Shown: piece by piece, positions 1-5,448 of the stretch
How positions within the stretch are numbered: position 1 is the first letter of the stretch
Layout: every line of letters starts with the position of its first letter
Assembly: GCA_031263335.1 (NCBI GenBank)
Contig: JAISGB010000001.1
Span: 1-5,448, forward strand
From: Eubacteriales Family XIII. Incertae Sedis bacterium
GTDB taxonomy: Bacteria > Bacillota > Clostridia > Peptostreptococcales > Anaerovoracaceae
Reading direction: 5' to 3'
DNA: 5,448 nucleotides
Position numbers and translations under genes: made by a program
The notes under the pieces: generated by a model
Told to the model about the DNA's origin: nothing
Seen by the model: only the letters and a program-made list of their open reading frames with translations
Database searches by the model: none

Positions 1-952
1 CGCAGAGCAACCCCACATCCGAAACATAGATCTTGAAAGAGTCCGTATCCCTGTAATTTTCAAGCGGCTTGATCGGGTGTTCCACTCGAAAAACCCGCGT
101 CACGATACCGGACAGAGCCAACCATTCTATGGCGTTTTCGAATTCGGCGGCCCGCGCCCCCGACTTGATCAGTTTGTATCGGAAGCGGGTATTCTTCTTT
201 GAGAGCTGGACCGTGACGTTGTCATAGACCAACCGCGTCTTTTTGATCTCATTTTCCCTGTTGTACTTGCTCATATCGCTGAGATAGCTTTCCAACAGCA
301 GTGTCTGTATGTGTCGCAACAGAATGAGATCCTTTGTTGCGATATATTTGTCCACGCACTCCGGCATACCGCCCACGACAAGGTACCGGCGGTAGAGGGA
401 CAGCGCCGCTTCATGCAGGGCGGCGGGCATGGGCGTGTTCGTCTCAAAGCAGTTGCGGATCTTTGCCGCAAGATCCGCTTCTCCGAAAGCCATCAGGAAT
501 TCTTCCATATCCATCGGGTGCAATGTGACCATGTCCACCTTGCCGACAGGAAAGGAGAATTCCTTCCGGTTGACCGCCACACCCAACAAACTGCCCGCGA
601 CGATGATATGATACTCCGGCGCGGACTCGCAGAAATATTTCAACGAGGTCAGCGCCCGTTCGCAAAGTTGTACCTCGTCAAACACGATCAGGGTTTCCCC
701 CTTGACGATGGTCTGTCCGCTGATACGGGACAGTATCGGCAGAAGATAAGCGGGTTCAAGGCTCTCGTCAAATGTCTCTTTCATGCCCGGGTTGGTTTCA
801 AAGTTGAAATAAGCGACATTGGCATACTGCTCCCGCCCGAAAGCGAGAATGGAATATGTCTTGCCGGTCTGACGCGCCCCCTGAACGATCAGGGGTTTAC
901 GGTACGGATTGTTCTTCCATTCAAGCAGGGTTTTTGTGATTTTTCGTTTCAT
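1..952 (-). CDS. AAA ATPase with DUF4143 domain, 3' end cut by window edge
   Basis: The frame stays open for 317 codons from an ATG at 952-950 to the window edge. The N-terminal half is a P-loop ATPase: Walker A GARQTGKT at residues 25-32, Walker B LIVFDEVQ at 88-95 (Asp92, Glu93), and a sensor-like VAGSLLG at 118-124. The second half carries the VGGMPE signature at 193-198 and ends in YVSDVGLLC, which matches the start of the DUF4143 fold. Members are usually about 400 residues or more, so roughly the last quarter, including the EVK-type nuclease-like core, lies outside the window. The start is set by GGGAGG eight bases upstream. The family's role is not settled; these ATPases are common as multicopy accessory genes in Clostridia and other anaerobes, and ATP binding is the only firm prediction. 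The gene is less GC-rich than the operon behind it (30 G/C in bases 481-540 against 44 in 2281-2340), which hints at a separate origin. Confidence 0.93.
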   Translation of the reverse strand, partial: MKRKITKTLLEWKNNPYRKPLIVQGARQTGKTYSILAFGREQYANVAYFNFETNPGMKETFDESLEPAYLLPILSRISGQTIVKGETLIVFDEVQLCERALTSLKYFCESAPEYHIIVAGSLLGVAVNRKEFSFPVGKVDMVTLHPMDMEEFLMAFGEADLAAKIRNCFETNTPMPAALHEAALSLYRRYLVVGGMPECVDKYIATKDLILLRHIQTLLLESYLSDMSKYNRENEIKKTRLVYDNVTVQLSKKNTRFRYKLIKSGARAAEFENAIEWLALSGIVTRVFRVEHPIKPLENYRDTDSFKIYVSDVGLLC

Positions 953-960
953 GAAACATG

Positions 961-966
961 CCTCCC
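961..966 (-). promoter_or_regulatory. Ribosome binding site of the DUF4143 ATPase
   Basis: Read on the minus strand this is GGGAGG, eight bases before the ATG at 952. It decides the start: another ATG at 959-957 is in a different frame and sits only one base from the site. Confidence 0.8.
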
Positions 967-981
967 GTTATTTACAGGAAA

Positions 982-1010
982 AGTATACGCCTTTTTCATG
1001 CAAAAAACAA
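982..1010 (-). promoter_or_regulatory. Sigma-A type promoter of the DUF4143 ATPase
   Basis: On the minus strand a -35 box TTGTTT (1010-1005) is separated by exactly 17 bases from a -10 box TATACT (987-982). Both are close to the consensus, and the placement predicts a short 5' leader of about 20-25 bases ending in the GGGAGG site. It lies in the gap after the phosphohexomutase, so the ATPase has its own promoter and does not depend on the upstream operon. There is no experimental support; the call rests on box quality and spacing. Confidence 0.7.
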
Positions 1011-1013
1011 GGG

Positions 1014-1051
1014 GATATCATAAGAATATCACATAAAACGACATGAATATC
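1014..1051. repeat. GAATATC direct repeats and GATAT/ATATC dyad upstream of the ATPase promoter
   Basis: GAATATC occurs at 1024-1030 and again at 1045-1051, exactly 21 bases apart, or two helical turns. The first copy also forms a dyad with GATAT at 1014-1018 (seven-base centre), which ends four bases upstream of the -35 box. This is where an activator, or an AT-rich UP-like contact, would sit. The motifs are short and the region is AT-rich, so chance is a real alternative. Confidence 0.3.
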
Positions 1052-1096
1052 GACAGAGAACTCTTGGATGCGGCGTGTCCCCGCCTTTTCGATCGC

Positions 1097-2881
1097 CTAC
1101 GCGCCGTCGAACACCGTCAAAAGCTCCTCTCTCAACCCTTCCATCGATCGCCGCGCGGCCTCCGGCGTGTCGCCCTTGCCCGTCAGGTATATCTTCAGCT
1201 TGGGTTCGGTGCCGGAGGGGCGCAGTATGGCCCTGCCTCCGTCCGCGAACGCGTATTCCACGACATCGGCCTTCGGCGTCCACATTTGCTCATAGTCGTT
1301 GCACCGGACGACCTCCGCGTCGAAGGCGTCCTTCGTCTTCGGATCGCGCGCCTTCGCCATGATCGCCCGTATCTCTTCCATGCCTTTTTGCCCAGGCTTG
1401 ACGAATTCCACAAGCGTTTCCTCGAAATAACCGCTGTGTTCGCCGATCTCGGACAGCCTGTCAACGAGCGTCTTTCCGCGTTGCTTGTACAGTCCCGCCA
1501 TCTCACAGATCAACAACGCCGCGTTCACGCCGTCCTTGTCGCGCACATGGGCGCCGGACAGATAGCCGCAACTCTCCTCAAACCCAAAGAGGAAGCGATC
1601 CTGCTCGCCCTTCGCCGCGAGCGCGTTGATGGTCTCCCCGATGTACTTGAAGCCGGTCAGCACCTTCCGCGCCTCGATACCGTGTTCCGCCGCGATCACG
1701 GAAGCCAAGGGCGTGGACACGATCGTCGTCACCATGACGGGTCGATCCGGCATCTCGCCCTTCCTTGCGCGTTCCGTCGCGATATAGTCCAAAAGCAGGA
1801 CGCCGATCCGGTTGCCCGAGAGCCGCACGTAATCACCGCCGGACAAAACCGCCACGCCGACCCTGTCGCAATCCGGATCGGTCGCGATTAGGATGTCCGG
1901 GGGATCGCCCTGCGCCCGCCGCTTGCGGCACAGCGCCAACCCCAATTCGAGTGCGGACTCCTTTTCGGGGTTCGGTTCCGGACAGGTCGTAAATTCGGGA
2001 TCGGGCAGGGTCTGTTCCTCTACCGTCTCCACGGCGCCGACACCGGCTCTCGCGAGGGTCTCCCACACGGGCAGGTTGCCGGTTCCGTTCAGCGGCGTAT
2101 AGACCACGCTGAGGTCACGCGCCGCCCCCGGATTCAGGGACAGACCGAGTACCGCGTCGAGATAGGCGCGCTCGACGTCCGCCGGGACGAGATGGAGCAA
2201 CTTCTCCGAGGAAAGCGCCGCCGCAAGCCGCTCCGGAAGCGTCCCCTTATAGCGATCCGCCGCAGTCTTGACGTCCGTCTCCGGGTCGGTGGCTGCGATC
2301 CGCGCCGCCACCCGCGTCGCATCCTCCGTCAGGCATTGACAGCCGGTCGCGTCATATATCTTGTATCCGTTGTACTGCTTCGGAGTATGGCTCGCCGTGA
2401 TGACGACGCCCGCCGCGCAACCGAGCCGCCGCACCGCAAAAGACAGCAACGGCGTGGACGACAACCGGTCGAAGAGATAGGTCTCGATGCCGTTCGCCGC
2501 AAAGACACAGGCCGCCTCGAAGGCGAACAGACAGGAATTCCGACGGTTGTCGTAAGCAATGGCTACCTTCGACGCCGCTTCGCCCGCCGCCTTTCCCGCG
2601 CGCGCGTCGGCCGCGTCGCGGATCACGTCGGCAAAGCCTTGGGACGCCCGCCGAACGGTCACGACGTTCATGCGGTTGGCGCCCGCGCCCATGACGCCGC
2701 GCATACCCGCGGTCCCGAACTCCAGATCGCGGTAAAACCGATCGTCGATCTCCGAGGCGGCTTCCCCCTCCGGCCCGGCGGCTTCATACGCGGACAGCAA
2801 AGCATCCAATTCGTCCCGCAACGCGGCATCGAGGTTGCGCATTGACAGCCATTGTTTCAGTTTATTCACATTCTCATTCAT
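1097..2881 (-). CDS. pgcA: Alpha-D-phosphohexomutase (phosphoglucomutase/phosphomannomutase type)
   Basis: This 594-residue cytosolic enzyme moves the phosphate between C1 and C6 of a hexose phosphate (glucose-1-P/glucose-6-P, possibly mannose phosphates), feeding nucleotide sugars for wall polymers, glycolipids or glycogen. All four domains are visible: FGTAGMRG at 55-62; the catalytic loop TASHTPKQYNGYK at 162-174 with the phosphoryl-carrying Ser164; the magnesium loop DPDCDR at 335-340; the sugar-binding GFKYIGE at 410-416 and FEESCGYL at 434-441; and the phosphate-binding RPSGTEPK at 554-561. Length and motifs fit the long Firmicutes PgcA group rather than the roughly 450-residue GlmM/ManB group. 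The ATG at 2881 has AAGGAGA seven bases upstream; longer readings would run into the preceding gene. The loop reads SHTP where the family normally has SHNP. Exact sugar preference cannot be read from sequence, and a phosphopentomutase-like activity is possible. It is the last gene of the operon. Confidence 0.95.
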   Translation of the reverse strand: MNENVNKLKQWLSMRNLDAALRDELDALLSAYEAAGPEGEAASEIDDRFYRDLEFGTAGMRGVMGAGANRMNVVTVRRASQGFADVIRDAADARAGKAAGEAASKVAIAYDNRRNSCLFAFEAACVFAANGIETYLFDRLSSTPLLSFAVRRLGCAAGVVITASHTPKQYNGYKIYDATGCQCLTEDATRVAARIAATDPETDVKTAADRYKGTLPERLAAALSSEKLLHLVPADVERAYLDAVLGLSLNPGAARDLSVVYTPLNGTGNLPVWETLARAGVGAVETVEEQTLPDPEFTTCPEPNPEKESALELGLALCRKRRAQGDPPDILIATDPDCDRVGVAVLSGGDYVRLSGNRIGVLLLDYIATERARKGEMPDRPVMVTTIVSTPLASVIAAEHGIEARKVLTGFKYIGETINALAAKGEQDRFLFGFEESCGYLSGAHVRDKDGVNAALLICEMAGLYKQRGKTLVDRLSEIGEHSGYFEETLVEFVKPGQKGMEEIRAIMAKARDPKTKDAFDAEVVRCNDYEQMWTPKADVVEYAFADGGRAILRPSGTEPKLKIYLTGKGDTPEAARRSMEGLREELLTVFDGA

Positions 2882-2888
2882 CGGGATG

Positions 2889-2895
2889 TCTCCTT
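2889..2895 (-). promoter_or_regulatory. Ribosome binding site of the phosphohexomutase
   Basis: AAGGAGA on the minus strand, seven bases before the ATG at 2881. It fits inside the 16-base gap after the YihY stop codon and rules out the 19-residue longer reading that would begin at 2938 inside the YihY gene. Confidence 0.8.
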
Positions 2896-2897
2896 TT

Positions 2898-3872
2898 TCA
2901 ATTCCCCTGCTTCTCTTTGCTCTCCGCCCACGCGGCATTGAGCTGAATGCCGAGGATCAGGACGAAAGCGAGCACATAGAACCAGACGAGCAACAACACG
3001 GCGGAACTCAACCCCCCGTACAGTATGTTGAAATTGTATGAGGCCGCGTACCGTATATAATAGGCGTACAGCCGCGTCGCGAGCAACATGCCCAAGGATG
3101 CGAATACGCTGCCGGGCAGGATCATGCGGAGCATGTCCTTGCTGTTTCTCCACCACGCGCCCACGATGTTCCGCAGGGTTCGCCATACGCCCGGCGCGAT
3201 GTGCCTGCTGAGCGCCGATCGACGGTTGGGCAACATGTAATAGACGGCCGACACCATGAAGAAATACATGGCGAAGGCGATGATCCATCGGATCGTATAC
3301 CAGACCTCGGAAAAGGTGTAGTCCAACCCGAGGAAGCTGTTCAGGTATTTCAAAACCATGCGGACGATCACCTCGCCGAACACCAAGATATACAGGGCAA
3401 AGATCAACGTGACCAAGACCAAGACGATGGTGATGATGGCCCGAACCCGCTCCCGCGCGTAGCCGAGCAACGGGTTCCGGTAGCCCGTCCCACCCTTATA
3501 AGCGTAATTGGCCATGCGCATGAGGGAGAACAGCGCCTTGCTGCCCGCCCACAGCGCCAGAATAAACAGGATGACGCTGAACGTCTTCGACGGGGCATAC
3601 CGGAGCAAGGGCGTAAACGCGTCGATGATGTCCTCGCGCAGATATTCGGAAAGCAGTTCCTCGATGACGTCCATGGACAGCGTGAACAGATGGAGCAGTT
3701 GAGCCAACAGGATGCTGGTGGGGACGAGGGACAGGAGCAGGAAAAACGCCACCTCGGCGGCGCCCCCGGCGTAGAACGGATCCAAGACCTTCTTGATCGT
3801 CAGAACAAGCACCCGGCTCGCTCGGACGCGGACACGTCCCTTATTCTCCTTGTCTTCCTTGTTCTTCACCAT
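2898..3872 (-). CDS. yihY: YihY/UPF0761 family inner-membrane protein
   Basis: A 324-residue membrane protein of the YihY family, long mislabelled ribonuclease BN; its biochemical role is unknown and no nuclease activity should be assumed. Six hydrophobic segments are visible at about 38-60, 98-118, 145-169, 191-214, 251-272 and 284-312. Family marks are AAEVAFFLLLSLVP at 38-51, YYMLPN at 211-216, APGVWRT at 226-232 and the C-terminal YGGLSS...LLLVWFY...LGIQLNA block at 285-313. A short charged N-terminus precedes the first helix and a short Lys/Glu-rich tail ends the protein. The ATG at 3872 is the best start although it has no strong ribosome binding site: it overlaps the rdgB end by 32 bases, so translation is probably coupled to RdgB. 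A GTG at codon 21 is a less likely alternative. A 43-residue upstream extension is open but reads rdgB out of frame and is rich in Arg, so it was rejected. Confidence 0.92.
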   Translation of the reverse strand: MVKNKEDKENKGRVRVRASRVLVLTIKKVLDPFYAGGAAEVAFFLLLSLVPTSILLAQLLHLFTLSMDVIEELLSEYLREDIIDAFTPLLRYAPSKTFSVILFILALWAGSKALFSLMRMANYAYKGGTGYRNPLLGYARERVRAIITIVLVLVTLIFALYILVFGEVIVRMVLKYLNSFLGLDYTFSEVWYTIRWIIAFAMYFFMVSAVYYMLPNRRSALSRHIAPGVWRTLRNIVGAWWRNSKDMLRMILPGSVFASLGMLLATRLYAYYIRYAASYNFNILYGGLSSAVLLLVWFYVLAFVLILGIQLNAAWAESKEKQGN

Positions 3873-4509
3873 GATTCTTCGTCGCCGCCAATTTCTTCCC
3901 AAGCTCGGCGAGCGCCCGCGCCCTGTGGCTGACGCGATTCTTTTCATCGGACGAAAGCCCGGCGAACGTGCGTCCGTCCGTCCCTTCCCCCTCGGGAACA
4001 AACAGGGGATCGTAGCCGAAGCCGTTTGTCCCCTTCGCCTCCCGAAGGATCCGGCCCTCGCATTCGCCGCGCGCGACGACAGAGCCTCCGTCCGGCCACA
4101 GAACCGTGATAACGGAAACGAAGCGCGCCGTACGCGCGTCGTCGGGGACGCCTTCCATCAGCCTGAGCAACTTCGCGTTGTTGGCGGCGTCCCGTTCCGC
4201 GCCCTCCGCGTCCGTCGCGGATCCGGCGAACCGGGCCGAGCGCACGCCGGGCGCGCCGTCCAAGGCGTCCACCTCCAGTCCCGAATCGTCGGCGACGACC
4301 GGGCGGCCCGCGCGATCGAGGACAGCCTTCGCCTTGATATACGCGTTTTCCTCGAAGGTAGCGCCCGTCTCCTCCGGATCGCAGTCCGCGAGGCTTATCT
4401 CGTCCTTCGACACCAAATCGACGCCGAAGGCTTTCAAGATCGCGCGCATCTCCCCCATCTTATGCTTATTGCCGGTGGCCGCGATAAAAACGGCCTTTTT
4501 TTCATCCAT
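3841..4509 (-). CDS. rdgB: XTP/dITP diphosphatase (RdgB/HAM1 family)
   Basis: A 222-residue cytosolic house-cleaning enzyme that hydrolyses non-canonical purine triphosphates (XTP, ITP, dITP) to monophosphate and pyrophosphate, keeping them out of DNA and RNA. Seen directly: the N-terminal substrate motif ATGNKHK at 11-17, the acidic ATFEENAYIKA at 50-60, the catalytic and metal site ADDSGLEVDALDGAPGVRSA at 73-92 (Asp74/Asp75), the GTNGFGYDPLF block at 160-170, Lys190, and SHR at 194-196. All key residues appear intact. The family is usually near 200 residues; the extra length is a polar tail after about residue 207, whose coding bases overlap the start of the YihY gene. The start at 4509 is supported by GAGGA seven bases upstream; the longer frame reaching 4626 reads through the end of the DUF47 gene out of frame. 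It lies 23 bases after that gene. Confidence 0.96.
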   Translation of the reverse strand: MDEKKAVFIAATGNKHKMGEMRAILKAFGVDLVSKDEISLADCDPEETGATFEENAYIKAKAVLDRAGRPVVADDSGLEVDALDGAPGVRSARFAGSATDAEGAERDAANNAKLLRLMEGVPDDARTARFVSVITVLWPDGGSVVARGECEGRILREAKGTNGFGYDPLFVPEGEGTDGRTFAGLSSDEKNRVSHRARALAELGKKLAATKNHGEEQGRQGE

Positions 4510-4516
4510 GTTCTTG

Positions 4517-4521
4517 TCCTC
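4517..4521 (-). promoter_or_regulatory. Ribosome binding site of rdgB
   Basis: GAGGA on the minus strand, seven bases before the ATG at 4509, inside the 23-base gap after the DUF47 stop codon. It places the start directly before the ATGNKHK motif, as expected for the family. Confidence 0.7.
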
Positions 4522-4532
4522 GGGCAGGGCAA

Positions 4533-5159
4533 TCAGGAATTTTTCATCATCACGCCTTCGATGACGTCGGCCACATCCTCGCAGGCGTCGCACACATCTT
4601 CCATATAGTGCAATACGGTACCCCATGACGACGCGAGCAACGGCGGCAGACTTTCATCGGTGAACACATGGCGAACGGCCAAGGTGTACAGCCTGTCGCC
4701 CTCCTCCTCCAACCGGTTGACCTCGATGACCTTTTCTTGTAATGTCTTGGATTTTCTAAAATTGTGAAATTCCTCCAATGCTTCCTTCAGCGCCGTCGTA
4801 CACTTCACGATGATGTCGGCGATCAGCAACGCGTCCTCCCGGATGGACAGGATATTGAACATATACAGCCGCAACAACACATCCTCGATCTTGTCCGTCA
4901 CGGTATCGATGGATTCGGACATCTGCATGATATCCTCACGCTCGATGGGCGTGATGAACTCCTTCGCGAGCTTCTTCGTCATGGTATGACGCGCCATATC
5001 GCCGTCGTGTTCGATGGCGTGCATCTTCTTCATCTGCACATCCAAGTCTTCTGTGTTGAAATCGCTCAATATCTTGCGCAACAATGAGGCCGCGTCGCAA
5101 GAATAGCTGCCCATCTCGATGAAAGCATCGTAATACTTGTCCTCTTTTTTCCTCGACAT
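4533..5159 (-). CDS. DUF47/PhoU-like PiT accessory protein
   Basis: A 208-residue, almost entirely helical cytosolic protein of the DUF47 (PhoU_div, Pit accessory) family. Such proteins pair with PiT phosphate permeases and are thought to control or assist them. Visible family marks are AIEHDGD at 48-54, the central FITPIEREDI at 68-77 followed by SIDTVTDKIED at 83-93, the EVNRLEEEGDRLY stretch at 146-158, and the acidic DACEDVADVIE near the end (191-201). The acidic ExxxD-type pairs resemble the metal-binding helices of PhoU. Length is normal for the family. The ATG at 5159 has an ideal AGGAGG six bases upstream; an in-frame ATG at 5225 has no such site and would add residues unlike the family. 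The gene follows the permease, whereas the accessory gene precedes pit in well-known cases such as Sinorhizobium orfA-pit. True PhoU is unlikely because only one repeat unit of this size is present. Confidence 0.94.
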   Translation of the reverse strand: MSRKKEDKYYDAFIEMGSYSCDAASLLRKILSDFNTEDLDVQMKKMHAIEHDGDMARHTMTKKLAKEFITPIEREDIMQMSESIDTVTDKIEDVLLRLYMFNILSIREDALLIADIIVKCTTALKEALEEFHNFRKSKTLQEKVIEVNRLEEEGDRLYTLAVRHVFTDESLPPLLASSWGTVLHYMEDVCDACEDVADVIEGVMMKNS

Positions 5160-5165
5160 CCAACC

Positions 5166-5171
5166 CCTCCT
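5166..5171 (-). promoter_or_regulatory. Ribosome binding site of the DUF47 gene
   Basis: AGGAGG on the minus strand, a perfect match to the 16S tail, six bases before the ATG at 5159. It is the strongest ribosome binding site in the window and decides between this ATG and the in-frame ATG at 5225. Confidence 0.85.
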
Positions 5172-5185
5172 AAAAGGTAACGATT

Positions 5186-5215
5186 CAACGGTCACACTAT
5201 TCGTTGCGAGCAACG
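5186..5215 (-). other. Short dyad with two alternative pairings in the DUF47 leader
   Basis: CGTTGC and GCAACG (5202-5207 and 5210-5215) form a perfect dyad. On the minus-strand transcript the CAACG at 5206-5202 can pair either with the CGTTG just before it (5215-5211) or with another CGTTG just after it (5190-5186), which ends 14 bases before the ribosome binding site. It could be an operator or a small switchable hairpin. Each stem has only five pairs, so this is a weak call. Confidence 0.3.
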
Positions 5216-5223
5216 CAAGTCTC

Positions 5224-5253
5224 ATTCTATGCGTCGCGTATTCCGGAACCCAA
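5224..5253 (-). promoter_or_regulatory. Weak promoter candidate for the DUF47 operon
   Basis: On the minus strand TTGGGT (5253-5248) and TAGAAT (5229-5224) are 18 bases apart. The -10 box matches five of six consensus bases, the -35 box is poor. It overlaps the hairpin at 5234-5278. If real, it would let the DUF47-rdgB-yihY-mutase genes be expressed without the permease. Confidence 0.3.
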
Positions 5254-5278
5254 CGCCGATTTTGGCTTCCGGTCGCGA
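5234..5278 (-). other. Imperfect 14-bp hairpin between the permease and DUF47 genes
   Basis: The outer stem TCGCG/CGCGA (5234-5238, 5274-5278) encloses CCGGAA/TTCCGG (5243-5248, 5267-5272) and an inner GCC/GGC (5255-5257, 5264-5266) around a six-base loop. On the transcript it begins nine bases after the permease stop. No T-run follows on the minus strand, so it is not a classic intrinsic terminator; an mRNA-stabilising or processing hairpin at the end of the permease message is more likely. Confidence 0.5.
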
Positions 5279-5287
5279 TAGTTTTGA

Positions 5288-5448
5288 TCAAAATACCGCC
5301 ATAAATATCCACGCCATGATGAAGCCCAAAAGGCCGCAACCGGGGAAGGTGAGTATCCACGCGAGGATCATCTCCCCTACGATCTTCCAGTTGACCGACG
5401 TGAGGCGCTTGGCCGCGCCGCCCATGATGGCGGTGGTCTTTGTATGGG
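5288..5448 (-). CDS. pit: PiT-family inorganic phosphate permease, C-terminal end only
   Basis: The last 52 codons and the TGA stop are in the window; the rest lies beyond its high-coordinate edge. The fragment starts HTKTTAIMGGAAKRL, matching the conserved end of the second PiT signature (normally STTHT...IMG, followed by a small-residue and Arg stretch), continues with SVNWKIVGEMILAWILTFP, the typical Trp-containing segment, and finishes with one last hydrophobic helix (about residues 35-52). PiT proteins are secondary transporters in the cytoplasmic membrane that import phosphate, usually as a metal-phosphate complex with a proton or sodium ion. The neighbouring DUF47 gene, a usual PiT partner, strongly supports the call. 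Which cation drives transport and whether the N-terminal half is intact cannot be judged here. Confidence 0.88.
   Translation of the reverse strand, partial: HTKTTAIMGGAAKRLTSVNWKIVGEMILAWILTFPGCGLLGFIMAWIFMAVF

Noticed and set aside
311..1036. Long plus-strand reading frame of 241 codons opposite the ATPase
   Set aside because: It is antisense to a gene with clear Walker motifs, has no family-like motifs and no good ribosome binding site.
1072..1089. GGCG/CGCC hairpin followed by TTTT on the plus strand
   Set aside because: The T-run is on the plus strand, where no gene ends. On the minus strand, downstream of the mutase, the four-bp stem has no T-run, so it is not a supported terminator for the operon.
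1043..1891. Plus-strand reading frame of 282 codons opposite the phosphohexomutase
   Set aside because: It is a mirror of the GC-rich mutase codons, rich in Arg and His with no recognisable domain; the opposite strand carries all mutase motifs.
2898..3872. Ribonuclease BN annotation for the YihY protein
   Set aside because: The name stems from an old misassignment; the protein is a six-helix membrane protein with no nuclease motifs.
3201..3932. Plus-strand frame rich in Asp, Glu, Gln and His
   Set aside because: The highly charged composition is what the antisense of a hydrophobic membrane protein gives; the YihY gene explains the region.
3793..4608. Plus-strand reading frame of 271 codons opposite rdgB
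   Set aside because: It is antisense to intact RdgB motifs and lacks any domain of its own.
5160..5360. N-terminal extension of the DUF47 protein
   Set aside because: The frame is open upstream, but it overlaps the permease end out of frame, and the in-frame ATG at 5225 has no ribosome binding site, while the ATG at 5159 has a perfect one.

Overview
The window looks like chromosomal DNA from a Gram-positive bacterium of Firmicutes type, most likely a GC-rich member of the Clostridia. This is inferred from the long PgcA-type phosphohexomutase, the strong AGGAGG-like ribosome binding sites, the tight gene packing and the presence of a DUF4143 ATPase. No ribosomal RNA or other taxonomic marker is present, so the assignment is tentative.

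All six supported genes lie on the minus strand, so transcription runs from the high coordinates to the low ones. In that order they are: the last 52 codons of a PiT-family phosphate permease (5288-5448, cut by the window edge); a DUF47/PhoU-like PiT accessory protein (4533-5159); an RdgB/HAM1 XTP/dITP diphosphatase (3841-4509); a YihY-family six-helix membrane protein (2898-3872); and an alpha-D-phosphohexomutase (1097-2881). After a 144-base gap comes a separately promoted AAA ATPase with a DUF4143 C-terminal half (1-952), cut by the other edge. From the DUF47 gene to the mutase the genes are 23 bases apart, then overlapping by 32 bases, then 16 bases apart, so they very probably form one operon. 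The 128-base gap after the permease holds a 14-bp imperfect hairpin, a small perfect dyad and a weak promoter candidate, so the permease may be read through or expressed separately.

The operon mixes phosphate uptake (PiT plus DUF47), nucleotide-pool cleaning (RdgB), an envelope protein of unknown role (YihY) and sugar-phosphate interconversion for polysaccharide or glycolipid synthesis (mutase). All are ordinary housekeeping families. The ATPase differs: it is less GC-rich, has its own near-consensus promoter (TTGTTT, 17 bp, TATACT) and belongs to a family often found as scattered accessory genes.

I found no CRISPR array, tRNA, rRNA, insertion sequence or convincing new system. The most useful second-look items are the structured leader between the permease and the DUF47 gene, the SHTP form of the mutase active-site loop, and the repeats upstream of the ATPase promoter.
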